Both the position numbers and the translations under genes were made by a program. From Planctomycetota bacterium (GTDB taxonomy: Bacteria > Planctomycetota > Planctomycetia > Pirellulales > Lacipirellulaceae), in contig JAKEGR010000134.1 in NCBI GenBank assembly GCA_022615465.1, forward strand, positions 1 to 5,440: a stretch of DNA of 5,440 nt, read 5' to 3'. The notes under the pieces were generated by a model that searched no databases, was not told where the DNA came from, and saw only the letters and a list, made by a program, of their open reading frames with translations. Below, in pieces: positions 1-5,440 of the stretch. How positions within the stretch are numbered: the stretch's first letter is position 1; the number at the start of each line of letters is the position of its first letter.

Positions 1-44
1 CAAAGCCCCGGTTTGCAGGCGGCATGGGCAATTGAGATAATCAT
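1..44 (-). CDS. Start of a further operon gene, cut by the window edge
   Basis: An ATG at 44-42 opens four bases after the stop codon of the 840-residue gene and stays open to the left edge, giving MIISIAHAACKPGL as the only visible residues. The close spacing on the same strand suggests translational coupling and membership of the permease operon. A purine-rich GGAG lies about 13 bases upstream, inside the end of the previous gene, which is rather far for a ribosome binding site. Fourteen residues are too few to name a family. An ABC ATPase would be a natural neighbour for the permease, but nothing here shows one, since any Walker A motif would lie beyond the edge. It could also be a chance ATG. 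Confidence 0.4.
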   Translation of the reverse strand, partial: MIISIAHAACKPGL

Positions 45-49
45 CTGGT

Positions 50-2572
50 CTAATCTTCTCCAAGGTCTTTGCCGGATTTCACGTCCTGTCTTGTGTTGCG
101 GTCCGGTTGCGGTGTTGGGAATTCGCCGTAGTCGAGGTGGGCGACGACGATTGCGGCACCGCGCACCTGGGCCGAGGAAGGGGAGATTGTCTGGCCCGGC
201 AGCACTTCTTCCACGCGGGCCACGAGCCGCGTTTCGCCGGTGTCGATCCAAGTGGGTTCGAGGGCGAGGGCGAACATTGGCTCGAGATTCAAGCGATTGG
301 GGTGAAGCAGGCCTTCGTTCGCGCGGTCCTGGGTGAACCCCACTTCGTTCTCTTCGAGTGACAGCGTGAGTAGTTGGAGCGGGACCGAGCGGCCGGGCGC
401 CAATTCGCCAATCCACATGCCTTTGAGCAAGCCTTTGCTGGTTTTGTGAAGAATGGCGGCGCTGCGCAACGTGAACTGCGAGCGGTTCTCGATCTGGTCT
501 CGGCCGCGGGCTTTCGACTTGCCGAGACGGATCGCGCCGTCGAGCGGCAGCATCTGTTCGCTGTGAACCATGCCGGTGGAGTTGGAGGCAATCGGCAGGC
601 CAGCGAGCCGCACCGTGTCATCGCGTTCGAAGTCGACCGGCGTCCGTTGTTGGCTGGTGTAGATCGGATCGTCGAGCGCCCGCGGAAACGGCGCGGCGAG
701 CGTGGTCATCTCGCTGAATTCCAGGTTGTACGTTGTGGAAAGCGAAGTGTAGAGTGCCGTGAAACGAGTCAGTAGAGCGCGTGGATAATCGGCATGCAGT
801 TCCAAGACGCCGATTTCGGTTTGAGAGCGGACGAAGCCGATGTCGAGCTGGGCCTGGTTAATGACAACCCACGTGCCGGCGACCGCGATGATCGGCGCGG
901 CAATCCAGGCCCATTCGACGCGTCCCAGCGTGTGAAACACGAGCCAGTTGAGCGGCACCAGCGCGATCAAGTAGGCGGCCAGGCACACAACCACGAATCC
1001 GGCGCCCGGCACCTCGACGCCCGCCGCCTCGCGGAGCGCATCCCGGGCGGCGCTGGCGATGGGGCTGAAGTCGTTCCACGCGCCGATGCCGCCGATGTGC
1101 TCGGAGGGGCGGTACTCGCGGACTGTTTGCGGCTGGTCGCCGAATCCACTCGTGTCGTTCACATCGACGAATTGATAAGCCGTGCTGACGCCCGCATCGC
1201 GGGCAAAGTAGCGCAGGTTCGTCGCGAGCCGTGCATCCAGCCGGCGATCCGCCAGAGTTGGATCGGTGCGCGCGTCCCAAGCGAGCGTCACGTCGCCAAA
1301 CTGGCCCTCACGGTAGACTCGCGGCGGGCGGCGTAGCACTGCGGCATTGAAGAAACTCTCGAAACCGGATCGCCAGTTGATCAGATCGCGTTCGGAGAGC
1401 TGCATGGCGGAGACGACGATCCGCCCGCGACCGACGTGCCGCTCGGCCAGCAACCCGCCCGTCGAATCCCAGAGGGAGGGAGATTGGTCGTCGCCGGTTG
1501 ATTCTGCCGCGGTGGGCTGAAGATGGATGCCCGACCAAGGCGAGGTTGGCTCGAGCGGCTTGCCAGGCACCAGGGGGGTCGAAATCGTCCAAATCGCATT
1601 GAACGATCGCAGGTCGTCGTCCGCGATCGTCCGCGTGCCGCCGTTCGTGGCAGGCAGATACGGTTCGAGGAACGAACCCTTGAGCAGGTCCAGCGAGTCG
1701 GGGCCATTGATGATGAGCTGTCCTCCCCAGTGGAGCCAATCGACGAGAGCCTGTTTTTGTTCGGGCGTCATTCGCGATTGCTGGGGATCGACTTCGTCCC
1801 AGAGAAGATAGGCGATCGAACTCCAGGTGAGTGGATTGTCGGAAAGCGGGAAACTCTGGTCGACGTCGAGTTGCACGACGCGGTAATGGAGGGCGTCTTC
1901 GGTATCGTCATACTCCGATTCGCCGTCGTAGGGCACGTCGACCGAATCGAGCGATTTCACGAAGCCATAGCGTGACAACTCCTTGGCAAGCACCACGAAG
2001 TGGTACTGGTACGATGGCATCCGAGTGAGAGGCGTCGAGGGCTGGCCGATGCTGGCGCCCAGGCCGCGTTCCTCCAACTCGGCACGGAGCAGCGTCTGGC
2101 CTTTGGAGGGTGGAACGAACAGGGTGTTGTCAATTACCTTCGGCGCGCCCTTGGAAAGCGCGACGGGCCGGTTCGCCCGCAAGACGAACGGCGTGTGCGG
2201 CAGCGATTGGGCCGCGTTTTCGTTGCCAACGATTTCAGTGAGCGATCGGCCGAGGAAGTCGCGGTAGTTGGCCTTCACGCGCTGGGTGGCGTTCACCCAA
2301 TGTCCCGGCTTGACGTACTGGATCGGGGTGTCTGGCTCCGTGGGTTGAACCATTGGGCTGGCGATTTCGAAATCGAGCTTCTTTTTTTTCTCGGCTGCTT
2401 CTTTCTGCTTTTCTTCCTCGGTTTTGGCCACGTCCTGTGGGCCGCCGAAGAGACAGCCGCGCAGTCCCGCGACGGCAATCAGGCCGAACAGGAGCAGGAG
2501 CAACGCCGCCGCGGCCATCGCCCAGGGACTCCACCTGGTAGATTCGTCGTGCGTTTCTGCGTCGGTTGACAT
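50..2572 (-). CDS. Large membrane-anchored protein with amidotransferase-like region (840 aa)
   Basis: I do not recognise a named gene. What is seen: a short polar N-terminus (1-13), a membrane helix at about 14-43, and a highly charged Glu/Lys stretch at 50-69. A long region of about 480 residues follows. It contains a Rossmann-like segment (about 250-302, with SSIAYLLWDEV, then LVDWLHWGGQLIIN) and a later glycine-rich strand VGRGRIVVSAMQL (380-392). This pattern is typical of DUF4350 or class I glutamine-amidotransferase-like folds, and no catalytic Cys is evident. Two helices at about 523-546 and 554-571 flank the short loop HTLGRVEW. The C-terminus is beta-rich, with an Ig-like strand pattern around 696-729 (ENRSQFTL, then GELAPGRSVPL). 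Topology is inferred as N-in, with both large domains outside the cytoplasm. An in-frame TTG at 2605 would add 11 residues and overlap the permease gene. The ATG at 2572 is preferred because AAGGA lies 10 bases upstream. Real coding status is near certain; function is an inference. Confidence 0.93.
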   Translation of the reverse strand: MSTDAETHDESTRWSPWAMAAAALLLLLFGLIAVAGLRGCLFGGPQDVAKTEEEKQKEAAEKKKKLDFEIASPMVQPTEPDTPIQYVKPGHWVNATQRVKANYRDFLGRSLTEIVGNENAAQSLPHTPFVLRANRPVALSKGAPKVIDNTLFVPPSKGQTLLRAELEERGLGASIGQPSTPLTRMPSYQYHFVVLAKELSRYGFVKSLDSVDVPYDGESEYDDTEDALHYRVVQLDVDQSFPLSDNPLTWSSIAYLLWDEVDPQQSRMTPEQKQALVDWLHWGGQLIINGPDSLDLLKGSFLEPYLPATNGGTRTIADDDLRSFNAIWTISTPLVPGKPLEPTSPWSGIHLQPTAAESTGDDQSPSLWDSTGGLLAERHVGRGRIVVSAMQLSERDLINWRSGFESFFNAAVLRRPPRVYREGQFGDVTLAWDARTDPTLADRRLDARLATNLRYFARDAGVSTAYQFVDVNDTSGFGDQPQTVREYRPSEHIGGIGAWNDFSPIASAARDALREAAGVEVPGAGFVVVCLAAYLIALVPLNWLVFHTLGRVEWAWIAAPIIAVAGTWVVINQAQLDIGFVRSQTEIGVLELHADYPRALLTRFTALYTSLSTTYNLEFSEMTTLAAPFPRALDDPIYTSQQRTPVDFERDDTVRLAGLPIASNSTGMVHSEQMLPLDGAIRLGKSKARGRDQIENRSQFTLRSAAILHKTSKGLLKGMWIGELAPGRSVPLQLLTLSLEENEVGFTQDRANEGLLHPNRLNLEPMFALALEPTWIDTGETRLVARVEEVLPGQTISPSSAQVRGAAIVVAHLDYGEFPTPQPDRNTRQDVKSGKDLGED

Positions 2573-2582
2573 GAAGCGGTAA

Positions 2583-2587
2583 TCCTT
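2583..2587 (-). promoter_or_regulatory. Ribosome binding site that decides the start of the 840-aa gene
   Basis: On the minus strand AAGGA lies 10 bases before the ATG at 2572, in the short gap after the permease stop at 2592. The alternative TTG start at 2605 has no comparable purine tract upstream (the preceding bases read AGAATGAATCGGC). This is the reason for choosing the shorter protein. Confidence 0.55.
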
Positions 2588-2591
2588 AACG

Positions 2592-4247
2592 TCACCGTAA
2601 TCCAAGCCGATTCATTCTAGCGAAAACCAGTGCGGCGGCTATCGCGGTAAGCGCGGCGACCGCGGCGACCATGACGAGGCAAATGGCAGCGACCCGATCG
2701 TCGACGCCGTAGTGGAGCAACTGAAAAATACGGACGGCGACAACGGTGTGGCGTGCGGGCGGCATGACGAGCACCGTGGCCGCCAGTTCGCCGACGGCAA
2801 TGGCCAGGCCGATGAGCCACGCGGCCACGACGGCCGGCCATCGCTGCGGCAACGCGATCCAGAGCAGACGGCGCCACCACCCGGCGTGATCGGTCACTGC
2901 CGTATCGAGCATTACTTGCGGGATGCTGGCCAGTGCGGCCCAAAGAATGAGTGTCACGATCGGCAAGGCACGGATCGTCTGCACGAGCCACGGCGCGAAT
3001 GTGCTGTCGTACAGCGGTGCAAGCCATGCCAGCCACGAATCGTGCGGCTGGTTCAAGAGGCGAATGACGCCGATCCCCAGCAGCGGCCCTGGAATGGTGA
3101 GGCAAAGCGCCAATGCGGCCAGTCGCCCAAAAGGTAACCGCCGGGCAGTTCTCATGCTCCAGGCGAGCGGCGCTCCGCACATCAGCGCGGCCGTGGCGGC
3201 CGCGCCGCCGATCTTGGCCGACTGCCAAAGCTCGCCACGATGCTCCCACGGTGCGCCGACGACGCGCTCGATGACCTTCGCGCTCGACCAGCTTCGCACC
3301 CGGCCCGACTCGGTTGCCGTAACTTCCACGCCCGCTTTGTAGGCCAGATTGGCGATCGGAAGGCCGATGACCAACAACAAGATGGACCAGAGCGCGGTGG
3401 CTGCGAGCCAGCGCTGTGTTCGTCCCAAGTGCCAGATCCACGTTCGACGATGGGAAGCGTCGGCATGGTCGGCGAACAGGCGGCGGGCCGCGATCAACAC
3501 GGCAACGGCCGCCCCTGCCGACAACAACAGACCAAACCATAAGCCTGCCGCGCGCAGCGGGTCGTTCGCTTGACGAAAACCGGCAACTTCCGATTGGCTC
3601 AAGTCGAACGCGCCCAGGGCGGCTTGCGTGTACGTCTCCTCGGCGAATGTGCGGACTTGGAACAGATCGGTTACTGAGATCTCGGTCGAGGTAATCACCG
3701 CGATCCATAAGCCGGCGACGACTATCGCGGATGCGGCCCTCCGTAGCGATACCCATAGCAACACGCGCCAGGGCGATGTGCATAACACGGCGTCCTCTTC
3801 CAGATCGGCTTCGACCGATCGCAATCCGGCGGCGATGATCAGAGCGACCCAGGGAACGGCAGCCAATCCGTGAACCCACACGGCAGCGCGCCAGCCGGCC
3901 AGCCAAGGCTCGTGGGCCAGGTGTGGATTGGTGGCGAGCGTGTGCCAACCCTGCATTCCAAAGCCGGCATCCCACGCTCCGGCGAAGAGATAAGGTGGCA
4001 CAAACAGCATCGCCGTGAGGAGCCACATGGCGGGAACGCGGCCCGGCAAGTCGGTTTTTGCGACTCCCAGGGCCAGGAGCGTCCCCAGCCCTCCCGAGAG
4101 AATGCAAGCACCCGCGGCTAGCCGTGCCGTGTTCAGCCACAGCCCGCCGACCCGGGCATCTACGAGCCAAAGGGATGCCAGGCCGATCGTTGCCACGACG
4201 GCTGCGAGGAAGGTTTTTGAGCCAACCGAGGGATTTCGCATATCCAT
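2592..4247 (-). CDS. ABC importer permease, fused two-domain iron(III)/FbpB type (551 aa)
   Basis: An inner-membrane permease subunit of an ABC importer. Two MetI-type halves sit in one chain, the layout of FbpB/SfuB and ThiP, whose usual length is about 500-560 residues. About 12 hydrophobic segments are visible, near 11-28, 41-62, 72-92, 120-141, 171-190, 232-255, 281-302, 347-364, 375-397, 421-441, 470-495 and 518-543. The first half has the family stretch LALGVAKTDLPGR (58-70). The second has an EAA-like loop ending in IALP (464-467), then GLAIAVGELAATVLVMPP (480-497) and VRIFQLLHYG (505-514), which closely match iron-type permeases. The EAA loops are degenerate: the usual glycine aligns with Cys156 in the first half and about His454 in the second, and the first loop ends in L-R instead of L-P. 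The start at 4247 lacks a Shine-Dalgarno; a second ATG at 4241 is possible. Substrate is unassigned because no binding protein or ATPase is in view. Confidence 0.92.
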   Translation of the reverse strand: MDMRNPSVGSKTFLAAVVATIGLASLWLVDARVGGLWLNTARLAAGACILSGGLGTLLALGVAKTDLPGRVPAMWLLTAMLFVPPYLFAGAWDAGFGMQGWHTLATNPHLAHEPWLAGWRAAVWVHGLAAVPWVALIIAAGLRSVEADLEEDAVLCTSPWRVLLWVSLRRAASAIVVAGLWIAVITSTEISVTDLFQVRTFAEETYTQAALGAFDLSQSEVAGFRQANDPLRAAGLWFGLLLSAGAAVAVLIAARRLFADHADASHRRTWIWHLGRTQRWLAATALWSILLLVIGLPIANLAYKAGVEVTATESGRVRSWSSAKVIERVVGAPWEHRGELWQSAKIGGAAATAALMCGAPLAWSMRTARRLPFGRLAALALCLTIPGPLLGIGVIRLLNQPHDSWLAWLAPLYDSTFAPWLVQTIRALPIVTLILWAALASIPQVMLDTAVTDHAGWWRRLLWIALPQRWPAVVAAWLIGLAIAVGELAATVLVMPPARHTVVAVRIFQLLHYGVDDRVAAICLVMVAAVAALTAIAAALVFARMNRLGLR

Positions 4248-4305
4248 TAGTGTAAATAGGTGGCACCCGTCGGGAATAGCAGTCGCTGCTCGGAAAAGAC
4301 TTGGT

Positions 4306-4314
4306 TGCTATTTT
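4306..4314 (+). promoter_or_regulatory. Possible extended -10 promoter element
   Basis: TGCTATTTT fits the extended -10 pattern TGnTAnnnT, but no -35 box is seen at the expected distance. If used, transcription would start near 4320, heading through the hairpins at 4401 and 4463. It could serve a leader for the zinc-ribbon gene or a short RNA. A motif this short can arise by chance. Confidence 0.2.
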
Positions 4315-4360
4315 GCGTGTGGCGCGGTAGGCTGAAGGCACGGCTTGCGGGAGCGCCTTT

Positions 4361-4370
4361 TCCATATGGA
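4361..4370. repeat. Perfect 10-bp palindrome, possible operator
   Basis: TCCATATGGA is a perfect dyad about 115 bases upstream of the permease start, in the region where its promoter should be. Its size and AT core would suit a dimeric regulator site. No second copy was noticed nearby, and the regulator is unknown. Confidence 0.3.
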
Positions 4371-4400
4371 GTGCAACTTGTCTGCGACCCGCAAACCAAG

Positions 4401-4416
4401 CCCGAATGATGTCGGG
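4401..4416. repeat. Short hairpin (5-bp stem, 6-base loop)
   Basis: CCCGA and TCGGG are perfect reverse complements around ATGATG. It lies between the palindrome at 4361 and the terminator-like hairpin at 4463. It could be an operator half-site pair or part of a structured leader; on its own it is weak. Confidence 0.3.
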
Positions 4417-4462
4417 TGAAGGAGATTTGTCTTTTCTGGCAGGTGTGGACGTTCGTCGCAGG

Positions 4463-4483
4463 CTCGCGTCGCGCGAGTGTTTT
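4463..4483 (+). terminator. Terminator-like hairpin in the intergenic region
   Basis: CTCGCG and CGCGAG form a perfect 6-bp GC-rich stem around a TCG loop, followed directly by TGTTTT on the plus strand. The T tract is short (four), so termination would be weak. No recognised gene lies immediately upstream on this strand, so it either ends a small RNA, attenuates the leader of the gene at 4745, or is coincidental. Confidence 0.3.
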
Positions 4484-4516
4484 GGCAGTTGGCTCTAGCA
4501 CGGGGGTTGTCGGGCC

Positions 4517-4531
4517 CCTTGTGACGCAAGG
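4517..4531. repeat. Short hairpin (5-bp stem, 5-base loop)
   Basis: CCTTG and CAAGG pair around TGACG. It directly follows the GC-rich run GGGCCC. No T tract follows, so it is not a terminator on the plus strand. Confidence 0.25.
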
Positions 4532-4616
4532 AAACGTATGATTCGGTGGAAGGAAGGTTGCTGCACCTGCTGGGCAAAGGCTCATCCGGTTTGATGTCCT
4601 GAAGGGAAAGAAGTTG

Positions 4617-4647
4617 GGTCCAGAGACCGAGGCGAGTTATCCACGCC
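4617..4647 (+). repeat. Two adjacent mini-hairpins in the leader of the zinc-ribbon gene
   Basis: GGTC-CAGA-GACC (4617-4628) is followed by GGCG (4631-4634) pairing with CGCC (4644-4647) around a nine-base loop. They lie about 100 bases before the ATG at 4745 and could form part of a folded 5' leader. Both stems are only four base pairs. Confidence 0.2.
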
Positions 4648-4729
4648 GCTGAATGACCTGCAGTCGATGGGCGTTGTGCCGTTGCTGTGGGGGCGCGTAG
4701 TTCGCGGCGTCTGTCCTTGCTGCGGTTGC

Positions 4730-4735
4730 GGAGGG
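4730..4735 (+). promoter_or_regulatory. Ribosome binding site of the zinc-ribbon gene
   Basis: GGAGGG lies nine bases before the ATG at 4745, a strong Shine-Dalgarno at good spacing. It decides between this ATG and an in-frame ATG at 4667 that would add 26 residues. Confidence 0.6.
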
Positions 4736-4744
4736 CGGCCAATC

Positions 4745-5116
4745 ATGGGAATCCAGGTCGAATGTCCGAATGGGCATGTCTTCAAGGTCAAGGATAAGTA
4801 CGCGGGGAAGAAGGGGCTGTGTCCTCATTGCGAAGGGCAGGTGGTCGTTCAGGTGCCCGACGCGCTCTCCGCGAAGGGGATGAGCGATGTGTTGCAACGC
4901 GAGGCGATTCAGCGCCGACAGACCGCGTCGCATCTTAGTAGCAGCTCGCACGTGCTAGACGATCCGCATGAGATGCCCCGCGGCGCAAGCCCAAGCACGA
5001 GTGGCAGCTTGCTCGGTTCGTCGGTAATTCGGCACAACATCCGTTGCAAGTGCGGCGAGCATGTGCCGATGTGGTACGCCCGCTGCCCAGCTTGTGGCGG
5101 CTATCTGGAGCATTGA
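4745..5116 (+). CDS. Small protein with two zinc-ribbon-like motifs (123 aa)
   Basis: No gene name is recognised. The N-terminus carries a ribbon-like motif with Cys7, His11, Cys26 and Cys29 (CPNGH, then FKVKDKYAGKKGLCPHC). This is a form I associate with planctomycete proteins, where the first knuckle has C-x3-H in place of C-x2-C. The C-terminus carries a second set, Cys101, Cys103, Cys114 and Cys117 (CKCGEH, then RCPACGGYLEH), ending six residues from the stop. Between them lies a polar, serine-rich linker (about 60-95) likely to be disordered. There is no signal peptide or membrane helix, so the protein should be cytoplasmic. Two metal-binding ends joined by a flexible linker suggest a zinc-dependent binding or adaptor role with protein or nucleic acid, but this is inference. 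The ATG at 4745 is preferred to one at 4667 because of the good ribosome binding site. It appears to be transcribed alone, divergently from the permease operon. Confidence 0.88.
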   Translation: MGIQVECPNGHVFKVKDKYAGKKGLCPHCEGQVVVQVPDALSAKGMSDVLQREAIQRRQTASHLSSSSHVLDDPHEMPRGASPSTSGSLLGSSVIRHNIRCKCGEHVPMWYARCPACGGYLEH

Positions 5117-5192
5117 CCGCGGCCCGGAACGTTGAGGGGCTGTCCGAAAATCCTTTTGCCGGCGTTGCTTGCTTTGAGCCGCTGATGTGGCT

Positions 5193-5225
5193 GGCTTGGC
5201 AAAATTGGCAGGCTTGGAGAGCCTG
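5193..5225. repeat. Cluster of short repeats and a 6-bp hairpin
   Basis: GGCTTGG occurs twice (5193-5199 and 5211-5217), TTGGCA twice (5196-5201 and 5205-5210), and CAGGCT/AGCCTG form a perfect hairpin around a TGGAG loop (5209-5225). It lies about 80-110 bases after the zinc-ribbon gene, with no T tract following. It may be a protein binding site or a degenerate intergenic repeat. Confidence 0.35.
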
Positions 5226-5266
5226 GGGGACCGCGGATTCCGGCATAGGCGCGTCGCATTGGCTTT

Positions 5267-5275
5267 TGCTACATT
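5267..5275 (+). promoter_or_regulatory. Possible extended -10 promoter for the lipoprotein gene
   Basis: TGCTACATT fits TGnTAnnnT, and TACATT matches four of six bases of the -10 consensus. No -35 box is seen at 17 bases. Initiation near 5282 would give an 80-base leader that begins with the hairpin at 5291. Confidence 0.28.
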
Positions 5276-5290
5276 CCGCGGCCCGCTGGT

Positions 5291-5314
5291 GACGCGACGA
5301 GCTGTCGTAGCGTC
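5291..5314 (+). repeat. Ten-bp imperfect hairpin before the lipoprotein gene
   Basis: GACGCGACGA and TCGTAGCGTC pair over nine of ten positions (one G-A mismatch) around a GCTG loop, the longest stem seen in the intergenic sequence. A T-rich stretch with TGTTTT follows, but 14 or so bases later, so a classical terminator is unlikely. It sits 49 bases before the ATG at 5364. It could stabilise the 5' leader, regulate translation, or end the transcript of the zinc-ribbon gene. Confidence 0.45.
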
Positions 5315-5363
5315 TCCGTTCTGCGTGTTTTCCCTCATCGATTCCGACCGACTATCGACCATC

Positions 5364-5440
5364 ATGTTCCGACACAGCACCAACAGCTTGTTCTTGGCGA
5401 TCATGGGGCTTGTGGCGTCGGTTGGGTGTCAATCGATCTC
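5364..5440 (+). CDS. Probable lipoprotein, N-terminus only (cut by window edge)
   Basis: The frame from ATG 5364 stays open to the right edge, giving 25 full codons. It reads as a lipoprotein signal peptide: a basic start (MFRHSTNS), a hydrophobic core (LFLAIMGLVASV), then Gly21-Cys22 followed by Gln and Ser. The lipobox SVGC is slightly off the canonical L-A/S-G/A-C, since Ser sits at -3, but the G-C-Q-S ending is common in planctomycete lipoproteins. The product would be lipid-anchored at Cys22 outside the cytoplasmic membrane. No Shine-Dalgarno is seen upstream (CGACTATCGACCATC). Its mature function lies outside the window. Confidence 0.65.
   Translation, partial: MFRHSTNSLFLAIMGLVASVGCQSI

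Larger units (their letters stand above)
4248..4744. other. Divergent intergenic region, no convincing gene
   Basis: These 497 bases separate the minus-strand operon from the plus-strand zinc-ribbon gene, so promoters for both directions should lie here, though I see no clear -35/-10 pair for either. Open frames cross it, but their translations are rich in Arg, Pro, His and Ser without domain character, so I treat them as noise. It does contain several small dyads: CCCG-T-CGGG at 4266-4274, a 10-bp palindrome at 4361-4370, hairpins at 4401-4416, 4463-4477, 4517-4531 and 4617-4647, and an extended -10-like TGCTATTTT at 4306-4314 on the plus strand. I do not recognise a riboswitch, RNase P, tmRNA or SRP RNA signature on either strand. 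Confidence 0.6.

Noticed and set aside
794..1336. A 180-codon plus-strand frame opposite the 840-aa gene
   Set aside because: Arg/Ala/Asp-rich composition mirrors the codon bias of the gene on the other strand; no motifs.
4321..4361. GGCGC and GCGCC spaced by 27 bases, followed by TTTT, as a possible terminator
   Set aside because: The stem is only five base pairs and the long spacer has no clear internal pairing.
2617..4365. A 582-codon open frame on the minus strand, overlapping the whole permease gene in another frame
   Set aside because: Its translation is rich in Arg, Gly and His with no hydrophobic pattern or motif, as expected for the shadow of a GC-rich gene; the permease frame has clear family motifs.
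4637..4645. TTATCCACG, eight of nine bases of a DnaA box
   Set aside because: A single near-match, with no cluster of boxes, no AT-rich unwinding region and no replication genes nearby.
4308..4742. A 144-codon minus-strand frame in the intergenic region
   Set aside because: Low-complexity basic composition, no recognisable domain, no ribosome binding site, and it would run head-on through the promoter region of the zinc-ribbon gene.
4248..4744. Riboswitch or housekeeping RNA (TPP, cobalamin, RNase P, tmRNA) in the intergenic region
   Set aside because: None of the conserved core strings of these RNAs could be found on either strand.
4955..5404. A 149-codon minus-strand frame over the zinc-ribbon gene and the gap after it
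   Set aside because: It crosses the ligand-bearing end of the zinc-ribbon gene and the lipoprotein start on the other strand and has no family features.

Overview
The window looks like a chromosomal segment of a GC-rich planctomycete, probably of the Pirellulales type. This is an inference from style, not from a marker gene. The signs are a small protein with the 'CPxGHxFxVxDxYAGKxGxCPxC' ribbon that recurs in that phylum, a lipoprotein start ending in G-C-Q-S, several starts without a Shine-Dalgarno, and a very large poorly characterised membrane protein. I see no rRNA, tRNA, CRISPR array, insertion sequence or phage gene.

The left three quarters (positions 1-4247) is a tight minus-strand operon. 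It begins with a 551-residue ABC importer permease (4247 to 2592). This fuses two MetI-type halves and most resembles iron(III)-type FbpB/SfuB permeases. Nineteen bases later comes an 840-residue membrane-anchored protein (2572 to 50). It has one N-terminal and two central membrane helices, a glutamine-amidotransferase-like region and a beta-rich C-terminus. Four bases after its stop a further reading frame starts (44) and leaves the window. No ATPase or substrate-binding protein is visible inside the window, so the substrate cannot be read from here.

Positions 4248-4744 are a 497-base divergent intergenic region without a convincing gene. It holds a 10-bp perfect palindrome, several short hairpins and one terminator-like hairpin, which could bound a small RNA.

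On the plus strand, 4745-5116 encodes a 123-residue protein with a zinc-ribbon-like motif at each end and a serine-rich linker. A 247-base gap follows, with a short repeat cluster, an extended -10-like site and a long hairpin. At 5364 a probable lipoprotein gene starts and runs off the right edge.

The most unusual element is the coupling of the two-domain importer permease to the large amidotransferase-like membrane protein. The genes are close enough to be co-transcribed and probably act together at the membrane, but their joint function is not known to me.
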